The notes: generated by a model from the letters alone, not told the origin. A stretch of DNA of 64,000 bases from Halobellus clavatus (GCF_900107195.1 NZ_FNPB01000003.1:62001-126000); one strand, 5' to 3'; positions 36,686-48,348 are shown, numbered from the stretch's first letter. Program-made: numbers and translations.

Positions 36686-37174
36686 ATGAAAGAGGGCGAA
36701 CTGGATTCCATCGACAGACACATCCTGTATTACCTCCAGCAGGATGCGAGAGCAACGTCGTCGACCGACATCGCAGACAAACTCGACTTGTCCTCGAGTA
36801 CGGTCCGGACGCGTCTCAACAAACTAGAGGAGAGCGGGATCATCCGCGGGTATCACATCGACATCGACTACGACCTCGCCGGCTACCCGTTGTATACCAA
36901 AATCATCTGTACGGCGCCGGTCCCCGAGCGGGACACGCTCGCGGAAGCGGCCCGTGAGATACCCGGTGTAACGGCCGTCAGAGAGATTATGACCGGTGAG
37001 CGGAACGTCTACGTCAACGCCATCGGGCGCGACCACGACGAACTGAATCGGATCAGCAAAGAGCTGGACGAACTCGGACTCAGTATCGTCGACGAGCAGT
37101 TGATCCGAGACGAGCACGTCTGTCCGTATCACGGATTCCTCGACGACGAGGAGCTCCCGGACGACGCGGTCTGA
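36686..37174 (+). CDS. Lrp/AsnC family transcriptional regulator
   Basis: The 162-residue protein has an N-terminal HTH (LDSIDRHILYYLQQDARATS, then LSSSTVRTRLNKLEESGII) and a RAM domain. The tail contains His and Cys in the pattern EHVCPYHGFLDDEE, which could bind metal. It is divergent from the TrkA-N/APC operon, with the palindromic operator in between, so the simplest reading is that it controls amino-acid uptake in response to a small ligand. It differs from the Lrp protein at 6351 in sequence. Confidence 0.92.
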   Translation: MKEGELDSIDRHILYYLQQDARATSSTDIADKLDLSSSTVRTRLNKLEESGIIRGYHIDIDYDLAGYPLYTKIICTAPVPERDTLAEAAREIPGVTAVREIMTGERNVYVNAIGRDHDELNRISKELDELGLSIVDEQLIRDEHVCPYHGFLDDEELPDDAV

Positions 37175-37213
37175 GGCCACCCTACCTCGGACTGGTGGTG
37201 TCCCGAGCGACTG

Positions 37214-37498
37214 TTACAGTCGGTCGGTGTCGATGTCCAGTCCCGGCGGCGCGACGATCAAGAACCGACGGAAGTGCGTCAGGCTCCCGCCGAGTTCTTT
37301 GATCGGGCGGGCGAAGCCGTTCGCGAGTTCGTTCAGGTCGCCCTCGACGGCGAGGACGAGGACGCTCCCGCCCTCGACGGCGTCGATCCACTCGCGATCC
37401 GGGGTGGATCCATCGAGAACGCCCAGGACCACGTCGCCGTCGACCTCCTCGTCGAGGTGCTCTTCGGCCTCCGAGAGGTTCAGTTTGAAATCGCTCAT
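37214..37498 (-). CDS. Small conserved haloarchaeal protein (DUF5779-like)
   Basis: The 94-residue protein starts MSDFKLNLSEAEEHLDEE and contains VVLGVLDGSTPDREWIDAVEGG and FRRFLIVAPPGLDIDTDRL, a pattern I associate with DUF5779; the family name is from memory. Its function is unknown. I chose the Met at 37498; the open frame upstream (to 37594) is less acidic. It is convergent with the Lrp gene, leaving about 40 bases. Confidence 0.75.
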   Translation of the reverse strand: MSDFKLNLSEAEEHLDEEVDGDVVLGVLDGSTPDREWIDAVEGGSVLVLAVEGDLNELANGFARPIKELGGSLTHFRRFLIVAPPGLDIDTDRL

Positions 37499-37694
37499 AT
37501 CCACTGCAACGGAAAGCGGTACGAAAAGGGTTCGGACGTCACTCAGAGCGCTGACACCGATCGGGACGTACCCAGGGCGTGACCGTTCGTCCACTTGTGA
37601 ACCGCGCGCGAGCGGATCAGGTGGGCAATTGACCGGTTATTCGGCAGTACTTGCGGCGGCAGCGCACTGTTCACACACCCACTGGGAGGAACGG

Positions 37695-37726
37695 ATCGAC
37701 GCCTGCCTCCGAGGCGTCGATTTTTT
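37695..37726 (+). terminator. Intrinsic terminator/attenuator-like hairpin upstream of leuA
   Basis: On the plus strand a perfect 10-bp stem (37695-37704 with 37712-37721) encloses a 7-base loop and is followed at once by six T (37721-37726). The loop contains CCTCC, complementary to GGAGG at 37685-37689, so an alternative pairing exists that would compete with the hairpin loop. It lies 120 bases before the leuA ATG. No plus-strand gene ends here, so it would stop a leader transcript or short RNA rather than an ordinary mRNA. Confidence 0.6.
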
Positions 37727-37807
37727 AGACGGCCGTAGACGGCTACAAGAGTCGCTCTCGGTCCTGTTCTACGCGACCGGTCTCTTCGCGCAGGCGGAGA
37801 CCGACAG

Positions 37808-37823
37808 CGAAAGCCTTTAATAT
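37808..37823 (+). promoter_or_regulatory. BRE/TATA promoter of leuA
   Basis: The sequence cgaaagcctttaatat resembles the haloarchaeal BRE/TATA pair (cgaaa followed by tttaatat). The TATA centre is about 28 bases before the ATG at 37848. This implies a leaderless transcript whose translation starts at 37848, which matters because that ATG is not in the leuA frame. Confidence 0.7.
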
Positions 37824-37847
37824 CTTTCCGGGTAGGTATCTGATACA

Positions 37848-39096
<1,249 letters not shown>

Positions 39097-39167
39097 TGGC
39101 GCGCGCCCCGTTCGCTCGCACCGCCGGGCCACGGGCGCGCCGCCGACCCTCGAACGGAACCGCGGCG

Positions 39168-39183
39168 CGAAACGTTCATAATG
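39168..39183 (+). promoter_or_regulatory. BRE/TATA promoter upstream of the ilvB leader ORF
   Basis: The sequence gcgaaacgttcataat has the BRE-like cgaaac and the TATA-like ttcataat. The TATA is centred about 28 bases before the ATG at 39208 and about 315 bases before ilvB. The ilv operon therefore probably has its own start, with a long leader that contains the 43-codon ORF. Confidence 0.55.
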
Positions 39184-39207
39184 GGGCAGACGAATCGTTG
39201 TGGTACG

Positions 39208-39339
39208 ATGCGACGACCGCACACGACCGTCGGAGCCCACGGCGCTGGACCAGTGGTTCCCGTCGGAACGAGGCGGTCGAACGGCGTCGAGGACGGCGAG
39301 CTCGACGTCGCTTCGCGGATCATTGTAGGGGCGTCCTAG
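39208..39339 (+). CDS. Putative 43-residue leader peptide upstream of ilvB
   Basis: This short frame starts 25-30 bases after a TATA-like box. It has basic and Gly/Val-rich residues (PVVPVGTRRSNG) and ends RIIVGAS, so two Ile and a Val codon lie within seven codons of the stop. The stop codon sits inside a GGGGC/GCCCC hairpin (39328-39343). That arrangement recalls branched-chain amino-acid attenuators, and the ilv genes follow. It may instead be a small protein or chance; no homologue is recognised. The remaining 157 bases to ilvB are non-coding leader. Confidence 0.4.
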   Translation: MRRPHTTVGAHGAGPVVPVGTRRSNGVEDGELDVASRIIVGAS

Positions 39340-39496
39340 CCCCGTATACACACGTCTGTCCTTCTCCGACCCAGTTCGCGCCCGCTGTCAGACCGACTAC
39401 CGACCCCACCACCAGGCCAATGGAGCACACCGCTCGATCGACACCACGTCACATGTATCGCACACGAACCGCAGTCACACCCCGAGGAGAACACCG

Positions 39497-41254
39497 ATGA
39501 GCAAACAAGAACAACCGCCCGAGGCGGAGCCAGAATCCACAGCGAGCGACGACGCGAGTCAGTCGCCGGTCACGACCGGGTCCGAGTCGGTCGTTCGCGC
39601 CCTCGAGAACGAGGGCGTCGAGGCCGCCTTCGGCGTCCAGGGCGGGGCGATTATGCCCGTCTACGACGCGCTGTATCACTCCGACATCCGTCACGTCACG
39701 ATGGCGCACGAACAGGGTGCAGCCCACGCGGCCGACGCGTTCAGCGTCGTCCGCAACGAGCCGGGCGTCTGTCTCGCGACGTCGGGACCGGGCGCGACGA
39801 ACCTGGTCACTGGCATCGCTGACGCCAATATGGACTCCGACGGACTGCTCGCGCTCACCGGTCAGGTCCCGGCGGATATGGTCGGCTCTGACGCGTTCCA
39901 GGAGACCGACACCACCGGCGTGACCGCACCGATCACGAAGCACAACTACTTCGCGGACGATCCCGACAGCGTCGGCGACACCGTCGGCGAAGCGCTCGCG
40001 CTCGCTGACGAGGGGCGACCCGGCCCGACGCTCGTCGACCTCCCGAAGGACGTGACGCTCGGCGAGACCGACGCGGATCCGGGCCCGGCGACGCCGCCGG
40101 AAACGACCCAGCCGCAGTACGTCGCCGACGAGGAGAACGTACAGACGGCAGCCGACACGATCGAGGCCGCAGAGCGCCCGCTGCTGCTCTTCGGCGGCGG
40201 CGTCATCAAGGCCGACGCGACCGACGAGGCGCGCTCGTTCGCCCGCGAGTACGAGATTCCCGTGGTCACGACGATGCCGGGGATCGGCTCGTTCCCCGAG
40301 GACGACGACCTCTGCCTGTCGTGGGCCGGGATGCACGGGACGGGCTACGCCAATATGGCGATCACCCACACCGACCTCCTCATCGCGGTGGGCACGCGCT
40401 TCGACGATCGGCTGACCGGCGGCATCGACACGTTCGCTCCCGAGGCCGAGGTCATCCACATCGACATCGACCCCGCGGAGATCTCGAAGAACGTCCACGC
40501 CGATTACCCGCTCATCGGCGACGCGGGAATCGTCCTCGACCAGCTGGACGACGCGATCGACACCGCTCCGGCGGCGGCGGAGTGGCGCGAGCAGTGTCTC
40601 ACGTGGCAGGACGAGTACCCGATGGACTACGCGACGCCGGACGACGAGCCGCTGAAACCGCAGTTCGTCGTCGAGGTGCTCGACGAGGCGACCGAGGACG
40701 ACACCATCGTCACGACCGGCGTCGGCCAACACCAGATGTGGGCCTCACAGTACTGGGATTACACCGAACCGCGGACGTGGGTTTCCAGTCACGGACTCGG
40801 CACGATGGGGTATGGGCTGCCCGCCGCGATCGGCGCGCGCATCGCGGCCGACGACGACCAGCAGGTCGTCTGCGTCGACGGCGACGGTTCGTTCCTGATG
40901 ACGATTCAGGAACTCTCGGTCGCTGTCCGCGAGGACCTCGACATCACCGTCGCGGTCCTGAACAACGAGTACATCGGGATGGTTCGCCAGTGGCAGGACG
41001 CCTTCTTCGAGGGGCGTCGGATGGCCGCCGAGTACAACTGGTGTCCCGAGTTCGATATGCTCGCCGAAGCGTTCGGCGCGCGCGGGTGGCGCGTCGACGG
41101 CTACGACGAGGTCGCAGACGTCGTCGAGGAGGCCCTCGCGTACGACGGGCCGTCGGTCATCGACTTCCACATCGATCCGGCGGAGAACGTCTACCCGATG
41201 GTCCCCTCGGGCGGCGCGAACGGAAAATTCGCTCTGACGGAGGATCAGCTATGA
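39497..41254 (+). CDS. ilvB: Acetolactate synthase large (catalytic) subunit
   Basis: IlvB condenses two pyruvates, or pyruvate with 2-oxobutyrate, in valine, leucine and isoleucine synthesis, using TPP, FAD and Mg. The 585-residue protein has the TPP N-terminal Glu region (HVTMAHEQGAAHAADAF), the central FAD-binding domain, and the TPP-Mg motif VDGDGSFLMTIQELSVA with NNEYIGM. A 30-residue Ser/Thr/Glu-rich N-terminal extension is typical of haloarchaea. The ATG at 39497 follows gaggagaacaccg, which contains a purine-rich ribosome site. It overlaps ilvN by 4 bases. Confidence 0.96.
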   Translation: MSKQEQPPEAEPESTASDDASQSPVTTGSESVVRALENEGVEAAFGVQGGAIMPVYDALYHSDIRHVTMAHEQGAAHAADAFSVVRNEPGVCLATSGPGATNLVTGIADANMDSDGLLALTGQVPADMVGSDAFQETDTTGVTAPITKHNYFADDPDSVGDTVGEALALADEGRPGPTLVDLPKDVTLGETDADPGPATPPETTQPQYVADEENVQTAADTIEAAERPLLLFGGGVIKADATDEARSFAREYEIPVVTTMPGIGSFPEDDDLCLSWAGMHGTGYANMAITHTDLLIAVGTRFDDRLTGGIDTFAPEAEVIHIDIDPAEISKNVHADYPLIGDAGIVLDQLDDAIDTAPAAAEWREQCLTWQDEYPMDYATPDDEPLKPQFVVEVLDEATEDDTIVTTGVGQHQMWASQYWDYTEPRTWVSSHGLGTMGYGLPAAIGARIAADDDQQVVCVDGDGSFLMTIQELSVAVREDLDITVAVLNNEYIGMVRQWQDAFFEGRRMAAEYNWCPEFDMLAEAFGARGWRVDGYDEVADVVEEALAYDGPSVIDFHIDPAENVYPMVPSGGANGKFALTEDQL

Positions 41255-41946
41255 GTTCCGATGACTTCCACGCGACAGACGAGTCGGACGACGACCTGCC
41301 GAAGCACGGACTGAAGGGACCGGAACCCGAGGAACGTCCCCACCCGGAGGGCCGTCGCAACTCCCAGGGGATCCGGATCGACCCCGAGGCGGAGGCCGAA
41401 CACGAACCGCGCCCCGCGGTCATCTCCGCACTCGTCGAGAACGACCCCGGCGTCCTCTCACGGGTCTCGGGCCTGTTCTCCCGGAGACAGTTCAACATCG
41501 AGAGCCTCACGGTCGGGCCGACCACCGTGGACAACCACTCGCGGATCACGCTGGTCGTCGAGGAACCCGAACCCGGGATCGACCAGATCGAGAAGCAACT
41601 CGCCAAACTGAAGCCCGTGATCTCCGTCGGTGAACTCGACGACGACGCCGTCCGGACCGAACTCGTCCTATTGAAGGTCGAGGGCGACGAACCCGACAAG
41701 GTCCACGCCATCACAGAGATGTACGACGGCCAGACGCTCGACGCCGGGCCGAAGACCATCACGGTTCAACTCACCGGCGACGAACAGAAGATCGACGATG
41801 CGATCGACGCCTACCGCCAGTTCGGCATCATCGAGATCGCCCGGACGGGCTACACGGCGCTGGCGCGCGGCGATCAAGCGACCGTGCCGGGCGAGAAGCC
41901 GGGCACTGCGAACGAACCGACACGACCGAAGAATGTACAACGATAA
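41251..41946 (+). CDS. ilvN: Acetolactate synthase small (regulatory) subunit
   Basis: The 231-residue regulatory subunit binds valine through its ACT domain (VISALVENDPGVLSRVSGLFSR...FNIESLTVGP at about residues 50-90) and activates IlvB. A second ALS_ss_C domain is visible around VISVGELDDDAVRTELVLLKV and GIIEIARTGYTAL. An acidic 45-residue N-terminal extension (HGLKGPEPEERPHPEGRR) is present. The start (ATGAGTTCC) overlaps the stop of ilvB in ATGA, so the subunits are translationally coupled. Confidence 0.95.
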   Translation: MSSDDFHATDESDDDLPKHGLKGPEPEERPHPEGRRNSQGIRIDPEAEAEHEPRPAVISALVENDPGVLSRVSGLFSRRQFNIESLTVGPTTVDNHSRITLVVEEPEPGIDQIEKQLAKLKPVISVGELDDDAVRTELVLLKVEGDEPDKVHAITEMYDGQTLDAGPKTITVQLTGDEQKIDDAIDAYRQFGIIEIARTGYTALARGDQATVPGEKPGTANEPTRPKNVQR

Positions 41947-41949
41947 CAT

Positions 41950-42993
<1,044 letters not shown>

Positions 42994-42999
42994 GCAACA

Positions 43000-43050
43000 A
43001 TGACCGTAACACGGGTATCCACGGAGCCCCAAGGAGAAGCCAATGAGTGA
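43000..43050 (+). CDS. 16-codon mini-ORF overlapping the leuC start
   Basis: A 16-residue frame ([16 protein letters not shown]) starts six bases after the ilvC stop. Its own stop lies inside the first codons of leuC (ATGAGTGA at 43043). A ribosome leaving it could restart at leuC, so it may serve translational coupling rather than encode a functional peptide. It could also be chance. Confidence 0.3.
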   Translation: MTVTRVSTEPQGEANE

Positions 43051-44464
43051 GGGAACGCTGTACGACAAGGTTTGGGAGGAACACACCGTCTCGGAACTGC
43101 CGACCGGACAGACGCAACTGTTCGTCGGCCTCCACCTCATCCACGAGGTGACGAGCCCACAGGCGTTCGGGATGCTGCAAGAGCGCGGCCTAACGGTCGC
43201 ATATCCCGAGTTGACGCACGCCACCGTCGACCACATCGTCCCGACGGCCGACCAGTCGCGTCCGTACCGCGACGACGCCGCCGAGGAGATGATGTCGGAA
43301 CTCGAAGAGAACGTCCGCGAGTCGGGCATCCAGTTCTCCGATCCGACGACCGGCGACCAGGGGATCGTTCACGTCATCGGGCCCGAGCAGGGGCTCACCC
43401 AGCCCGGCAAGACGATCGTCTGTGGTGACTCTCACACCTCGACGCACGGCGCGTTCGGCGCGCTAGCGTTCGGGATCGGGACGAGCCAGATCCGCGACGT
43501 CCTGGCGACACAGACCGTCGCGATGGAGAAGAAAGACGTCCGAAAGATCGAGGTCACCGGCGAGCTCGGACCCGCCGTCGAGGCGAAAGACATCATCCTC
43601 GAAGTGATCCGCCGACTCGGCACCGAGGGCGGCGTCGGCTACGTCTACGAATACGCCGGCGAGGCCATCGAGAACCTCGATATGGAGGGTCGGATGAGCA
43701 TCTGCAATATGTCCATCGAGGGCGGCGCTCGTGCCGGCTACGTCAACCCCGACGAGACCACCTACGAGTGGTTGAAAGAGACCGACTACTTCCAGGAGAA
43801 CCCCGAGAAGTTCGACGAACTCAAGCCCTACTGGGAGTCGATCCGCTCGGACGACGACGCGGAGTACGACGACGTCGTCACGATCGACGGGTCCGAACTG
43901 GAGCCTGTCGTCACCTGGGGGACCACGCCCGGGCAGGGAATCGGCATCTCCGATCCCATCCCGGAGCCGGAATCGCTCCCCGAGGACAAGCAAGACACCG
44001 CGCGGCGCGCCCAGGAACACATGCGCGTCACGCCGGGCGAGACGATGGACGGCTACGAGATCGACGTCGCCTTCCTCGGGTCGTGTACGAACGCGCGCCT
44101 GCCCGATCTCCGACGAGCGGCAGAAGTCGTCGAGGGCCAGCAGGTCCACGAGGACGTCCGCGCGATGGTCGTTCCCGGCAGCCAGCGAGTGAAGGCCGCC
44201 GCCGAGGCGGAGGGACTCGACACCATCTTCGAGGAGGCCGGCTTCGAGTGGCGCAACGCGGGCTGCTCGATGTGTCTCGGGATGAACGAGGACCAACTCC
44301 AGGGCGACGAGGCCTGTGCGTCGTCGTCGAACCGGAACTTCATCGGCCGGCAGGGCTCGAAAGACGGCCGGACGGTCCTGATGAACCCCCGGATGGTCGC
44401 CGCGGCGGCGATCACAGGCGAAGTGACTGACGTGCGCGAACTGAAGGAGGTGACCACGGTATGA
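43043..44464 (+). CDS. leuC: 3-isopropylmalate dehydratase large subunit
   Basis: LeuC with LeuD isomerises 2-isopropylmalate to 3-isopropylmalate on a [4Fe-4S] cluster. The 473-residue protein has the aconitase fold with the cluster cysteines in [29 protein letters not shown] and [10 protein letters not shown]. The length is normal. It sits in the ilv-leu cluster immediately before leuD, overlapping it by 4 bases. Confidence 0.96.
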   Translation: MSEGTLYDKVWEEHTVSELPTGQTQLFVGLHLIHEVTSPQAFGMLQERGLTVAYPELTHATVDHIVPTADQSRPYRDDAAEEMMSELEENVRESGIQFSDPTTGDQGIVHVIGPEQGLTQPGKTIVCGDSHTSTHGAFGALAFGIGTSQIRDVLATQTVAMEKKDVRKIEVTGELGPAVEAKDIILEVIRRLGTEGGVGYVYEYAGEAIENLDMEGRMSICNMSIEGGARAGYVNPDETTYEWLKETDYFQENPEKFDELKPYWESIRSDDDAEYDDVVTIDGSELEPVVTWGTTPGQGIGISDPIPEPESLPEDKQDTARRAQEHMRVTPGETMDGYEIDVAFLGSCTNARLPDLRRAAEVVEGQQVHEDVRAMVVPGSQRVKAAAEAEGLDTIFEEAGFEWRNAGCSMCLGMNEDQLQGDEACASSSNRNFIGRQGSKDGRTVLMNPRMVAAAAITGEVTDVRELKEVTTV

Positions 44465-45069
44465 CCGACGAGATTCCCGAAATCGAGTCGGTGACGGGGA
44501 CCGGAGTTCCCATCCGCGGGAACGACATCGACACCGATCAGATCATCCCGGCGCGCTTTATGAAGGTCGTCACCTTCGACGGCCTCGGTGAGTTCGCTTT
44601 CTTCGATCTCCGATTCGACGAGGACGACAACCAGAAGGAGCACCCCTTCAACGAACAACAGTTCCAGGACGCCTCCGTCCTCGCTGTCAACGCGAACTTC
44701 GGTTGCGGGTCCTCCCGGGAACACGCGCCGCAGGCGCTGATGCGCTGGGGAATCGACGCGATCATCGGCGAATCGTTCGCCGAGATCTTCGCCGGCAACT
44801 GCCTCGCGCTGGGGATTCCGACAGTCACCGCAGACCACGAGGCGATCGTCGACCTCCAGGAGTGGATCGACGAGCACCCCGACGGCGAGATTCACGTCGA
44901 CATCGAGAGCGAAACGGTCTCCTACGGGGACACGACCGTCGAGGCGACAATCGACGACGCACAGCGACGGGCGCTCAAGGAGGGTGTCTGGGACACGACG
45001 GCGCTGATGAAGTCCAACGCCGACGCAGTCGCTGACAAAGCCGCCGCGCTCCCGTATATCGATGAGTGA
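44461..45069 (+). CDS. leuD: 3-isopropylmalate dehydratase small subunit
   Basis: The 202-residue swivelling domain completes the LeuCD active site. Motifs are [15 protein letters not shown] at the start and the conserved [15 protein letters not shown]. The gene overlaps leuC by 4 bases at its start and leuB by 8 bases at its end, so LeuC, LeuD and LeuB are made together. Confidence 0.96.
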   Translation: MTDEIPEIESVTGTGVPIRGNDIDTDQIIPARFMKVVTFDGLGEFAFFDLRFDEDDNQKEHPFNEQQFQDASVLAVNANFGCGSSREHAPQALMRWGIDAIIGESFAEIFAGNCLALGIPTVTADHEAIVDLQEWIDEHPDGEIHVDIESETVSYGDTTVEATIDDAQRRALKEGVWDTTALMKSNADAVADKAAALPYIDE

Positions 45070-46042
45070 AGAGATCGTCGTCATCGAGGGCGACGGGATC
45101 GGCCAGGAGGTCGTTCCCGCGGCCGTGTCGGTCCTGGATGCAGTCGCCGACTTCCAGTTCGTCGAGGCCGAGGCCGGCGACGCCGTGCAAGCGGAGACCG
45201 GCGAGGCGCTGCCGCAGGCGACGTACGACACCGTCGCCGACGCCGACGCCACCCTGTTCGGCGCGGCCGGCGAGACGGCCGCCGACGTCATCCTCCCGCT
45301 CCGGGAGGCGGTCGGCTCGTTCGTCAATATTCGCCCGGCGCGGGCGTACCCCGGCGTCGACGCCGTCCGGCCGGAGACGGATCTGGTCTTCCTGCGAGAG
45401 AACACCGAGGGCGTCTACTCGGGCCACGAGGACCGGCTCTCCGAGGACCTCTCGACGCTGACGCGCGTCGTCACGACGTCCGCGTCCGAACAGCTCGCGG
45501 AGTTCGCCTGTGAGTACGTGGCCGACCGCGGCGAGTCGGGCTTCCACGTCGCCCACAAGGCCAACGTGATGCGCGAAACCGACGGACGCTTCCGCGACGC
45601 AGTCGTCGACGTCGCGGAACGCGAAGGCGTCGAGGCCGAGGAAGTCTTGATGGACGCCTTCGCGACGCGCGTGTGTCTGAACCCCGGGCAGTTCGACGTC
45701 GTGGTCTGCCCGAATCTCGCGGGTGACGTGCTCTCGGATCTGGCCGCCGGCCTCGTCGGCGGACTGGGACTGCTTCCCTCCGCGAACGTCGGGCCGGACA
45801 ACGCGCTCTTCGAGCCGGTGCACGGGACGGCTCCCGACATCGCCGGTGAGGGCGCCGCCAACCCGTCCGCGGCGATCCTCTCGGCGGCGATGCTCCTCGA
45901 ACATCTGGGGTACGACGACGAAGCGGCGGACGTCCGAACGGCAGTGGAGTCCGTCCTCGAATCGGGGCCCCGGACGCCGGATCTTGGTGGGAACGCGGGC
46001 ACCGAGGACGTCACGACCGCCGTCCTCGACCGACTCGATTGA
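45062..46042 (+). CDS. leuB: 3-isopropylmalate dehydrogenase
   Basis: LeuB oxidises and decarboxylates 3-isopropylmalate with NAD. The 326-residue protein of the isocitrate/isopropylmalate dehydrogenase family has [11 protein letters not shown], the substrate loop [13 protein letters not shown], the catalytic lysine in [13 protein letters not shown], and the NAD-binding [22 protein letters not shown]. Its place after leuCD supports isopropylmalate as substrate over isocitrate or homoisocitrate. It is the last gene of the cluster. Confidence 0.94.
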   Translation: MSEEIVVIEGDGIGQEVVPAAVSVLDAVADFQFVEAEAGDAVQAETGEALPQATYDTVADADATLFGAAGETAADVILPLREAVGSFVNIRPARAYPGVDAVRPETDLVFLRENTEGVYSGHEDRLSEDLSTLTRVVTTSASEQLAEFACEYVADRGESGFHVAHKANVMRETDGRFRDAVVDVAEREGVEAEEVLMDAFATRVCLNPGQFDVVVCPNLAGDVLSDLAAGLVGGLGLLPSANVGPDNALFEPVHGTAPDIAGEGAANPSAAILSAAMLLEHLGYDDEAADVRTAVESVLESGPRTPDLGGNAGTEDVTTAVLDRLD

Positions 46043-46147
46043 GCGATCGGTTCGGTTCTTTTGTTCGGTCGGATGCCGAAACGGGCATCATCGGTCGTTC
46101 CTCACCGTCGTCGCTACCCGCGACCCTCCTCGAGTGCCGTGTCGGCG

Positions 46148-46164
46148 AAAAACACTTACACATC
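46148..46164 (+). promoter_or_regulatory. TATA-like box of the ptsH operon
   Basis: The sequence aaaaacacttacacatc is centred about 30 bases before the ATG at 46188, matching the usual spacing for a leaderless transcript that would begin with the small ORF before ptsH. Confidence 0.5.
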
Positions 46165-46187
46165 TAGAGTACCTCTCTCGACCACCG

Positions 46188-46265
46188 ATGTACGGAGACC
46201 ACTCCGCGGCCGCCGATCCGGAACCGCCCGCGGTCGCGCGCCCGATCCGGGAGGCTGAGAACTGA
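46188..46265 (+). CDS. 25-residue ORF leading into ptsH
   Basis: A 26-codon frame (with stop) starts at the predicted leaderless position and ends in TGATG, where its stop overlaps the ptsH ATG by one base. The product is acidic at the ends and Pro/Ala-rich (DPEPPAVARPIREAEN). It may be a genuine micro-protein or simply a device that couples translation of ptsH. No family is recognised. Confidence 0.4.
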   Translation: MYGDHSAAADPEPPAVARPIREAEN

Positions 46266-46534
46266 TGCCGGAACGACTCGTCACCGTCGTTCCAGAGGAC
46301 GGAATCCACGCCCGTCCCGCCTCGAAGTTCGTCGAGGCAGCGAACGAAGCCGCCGCCGACATCCGGGTCGGTCGCCCCGGTGAGGACCTCGTGAACGCGG
46401 CGAGTATGCTCTCTGTCACCGGACTCGACGTCGGCCCCGGCGAGGAGGTACAGGTGGTGGCCGAAGGCGACGGCGCGGAGACCGCCCTGGACCAACTGGA
46501 GCGGATTCTGCGCACGCCGGAAGACGAACTCTGA
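46265..46534 (+). CDS. ptsH: Phosphocarrier protein HPr family
   Basis: HPr shuttles phosphate from enzyme I to EIIA-type acceptors. The 89-residue protein has the phosphorylation site His15 in GIHARPAS and the conserved NAASMLSV region with Ser47. In haloarchaea HPr and enzyme I feed fructose uptake or dihydroxyacetone phosphorylation. Neither an EII gene nor dhaKLM is adjacent, so the acceptor must be elsewhere. ptsI follows three bases after the stop. Confidence 0.93.
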   Translation: MPERLVTVVPEDGIHARPASKFVEAANEAAADIRVGRPGEDLVNAASMLSVTGLDVGPGEEVQVVAEGDGAETALDQLERILRTPEDEL

Positions 46535-46537
46535 GGC

Positions 46538-48238
46538 GTGACCGAACGACGGCTCTCTGGGACCGGCGTGACGCCGCTCTCGGGAGTCGGTCGTGCAGTC
46601 TGGTATGCGCCGGACCTCGACACCGACGACCCACCCGACGGTGGGTCGATCGACCCCAGCGCGGAACTGGCGCGGTTCGAGAGCGCTCGAGCGGACGCTC
46701 GGGCGGCGATCGAGGCCGACCGCGAGCGGGCCGCCGAGCAGGTCGGCGAGGCGGAGGCGGCAGTCTTCGACGCCCACGTCCAGTTTCTCGACGACCCGCA
46801 GGTGACAGCGGGTGTCGAGGACGAGATCGACGCGGGGGCCGCCGCGGAGCAGGCGGTCGAGCGAACCTTCGCCGGATTCATCGAGCAGTTCGAGGCCTCA
46901 GATGGCCGGATGAGCGACCGCGCGGACGATCTGCGGGACGTTCGAGACCGACTCGTCCGCGCGCTGTCAGGAGCGGACGGGGTCGACCTCGCCGCGCTGC
47001 CGGGCGGGAGCGTCATCCTGGCCGAGCGGCTGACCCCGAGCGACACCGCGAAACTCGATCCGAACCGCGTCGCCGGCTTTGCGACCGTCGCCGGCGGCCG
47101 GACGTCGCACGCCGCGATCTTCGCGCGATCACTCGCGATCCCCGCCGTGGTCGGGGTGGGCGAACCGCTCCGCGACGTCGAAGGCGGAGCCAGCGTCGCC
47201 GTCGATGGCGTCGAGGACACTGTCGTGATCGACCCGGACCCAGAGACCCGGACCGCGGCCGCGAGTGACGACGACCACGAGAGACGCGAGGCGCCGGCCA
47301 CGACGACGGACGGGACCTCGATCGAGGTGGCGGCGAACGTCGGAACCGTCGCGGACCTCGAGCCCGCAGTCGAGTCCGGTGCCGACGGGATCGGGCTGCT
47401 TCGGACCGAATTCCTCTTTCTCGACCGCTCGACGCCGCCGACCGAGGACGAACAGTACCGAGCGTACCGCAGGGCGCTGGAGGCCTTCCCGGACGACCGC
47501 GTGGTGGTTCGGACGCTCGACGCCGGCGGCGACAAGCGCATCGACTTCCTGGAACTCCCGGACGAGGAAAACCCGTTCCTCGGAGAGCGCGGCGTCCGCC
47601 GCTCACTCGGCCCCGACGCCAGCCTCTTCGAGACGCAACTCCGCGCGCTGCTCCGCGCCGCAAGGGATTTCGAGCGTGGGGAGGGCGGACTCTCGGTGAT
47701 GCTGCCGTTCGTCACGACCGTCGAGGAAGTCCGAACGGCGCGGGAGACGTTCTCGTCGGTCGCGGCTGCCCTCGACGTCGACGACGCCGACCGGCCGGAG
47801 TTCGGGGTGATGGTCGAGACGCCGGCCGCAGCGCTTCTTGCGGATGCCATCGTCGATCACGTCGAGTTCTTCAGCATCGGGACGAACGACCTCACGCAGT
47901 ACGTGATGGCGGCCGAGCGCGGCAACGGGCGGGTCGAACCCCTCACCGATGACCGTCAACCGGCGGTCCTCAGAGCGATTCAGGCGACCGTCGAGGCCGC
48001 CGAGAGCGAGGACGTCTGGGTCGGCATGTGTGGCGAAATGGCGGGTGACCCCGACCTGACTCCCCTGCTCGTTGGTCTCGGCATCGACGAACTGAGTATG
48101 AGTCCGGTAGCGGTCCCGCGGGTGAAACAGGCCGTGACCGACGTACGTGACGCCGACGCGCGGGCCCTCGCCGAGCGCGCGCTCGCCGCGAGCACCAGCG
48201 ACGAGGTTGCGCAACTCATCGAGGCGTACCGATCGTAA
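46538..48238 (+). CDS. ptsI: Phosphoenolpyruvate-protein phosphotransferase (enzyme I)
   Basis: Enzyme I autophosphorylates from PEP and passes phosphate to HPr. The 566-residue protein has the HPr-binding helical domain (residues 25-150), the phospho-His domain with GGRTSHAAIFARSLAIPA (His191), and the PEP-binding TIM barrel (GIGLLRTEFLF, FSIGTNDLTQYVMA, GMCGEMAGDP). The start is a GTG at 46538, three bases after the ptsH stop. The length and motif set are complete, so the enzyme should be active. Confidence 0.95.
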   Translation: MTERRLSGTGVTPLSGVGRAVWYAPDLDTDDPPDGGSIDPSAELARFESARADARAAIEADRERAAEQVGEAEAAVFDAHVQFLDDPQVTAGVEDEIDAGAAAEQAVERTFAGFIEQFEASDGRMSDRADDLRDVRDRLVRALSGADGVDLAALPGGSVILAERLTPSDTAKLDPNRVAGFATVAGGRTSHAAIFARSLAIPAVVGVGEPLRDVEGGASVAVDGVEDTVVIDPDPETRTAAASDDDHERREAPATTTDGTSIEVAANVGTVADLEPAVESGADGIGLLRTEFLFLDRSTPPTEDEQYRAYRRALEAFPDDRVVVRTLDAGGDKRIDFLELPDEENPFLGERGVRRSLGPDASLFETQLRALLRAARDFERGEGGLSVMLPFVTTVEEVRTARETFSSVAAALDVDDADRPEFGVMVETPAAALLADAIVDHVEFFSIGTNDLTQYVMAAERGNGRVEPLTDDRQPAVLRAIQATVEAAESEDVWVGMCGEMAGDPDLTPLLVGLGIDELSMSPVAVPRVKQAVTDVRDADARALAERALAASTSDEVAQLIEAYRS

Positions 48239-48348
48239 CGCCGGAGTAAGGGTCGAATACCACTCCTCGTGTGAGCGGCAACGAGAGCGTCACGACGCGT
48301 CGGCGTGACCGGTGTCGGCTCGGTCAGGATGGGTCCCGGGAACCGGTC

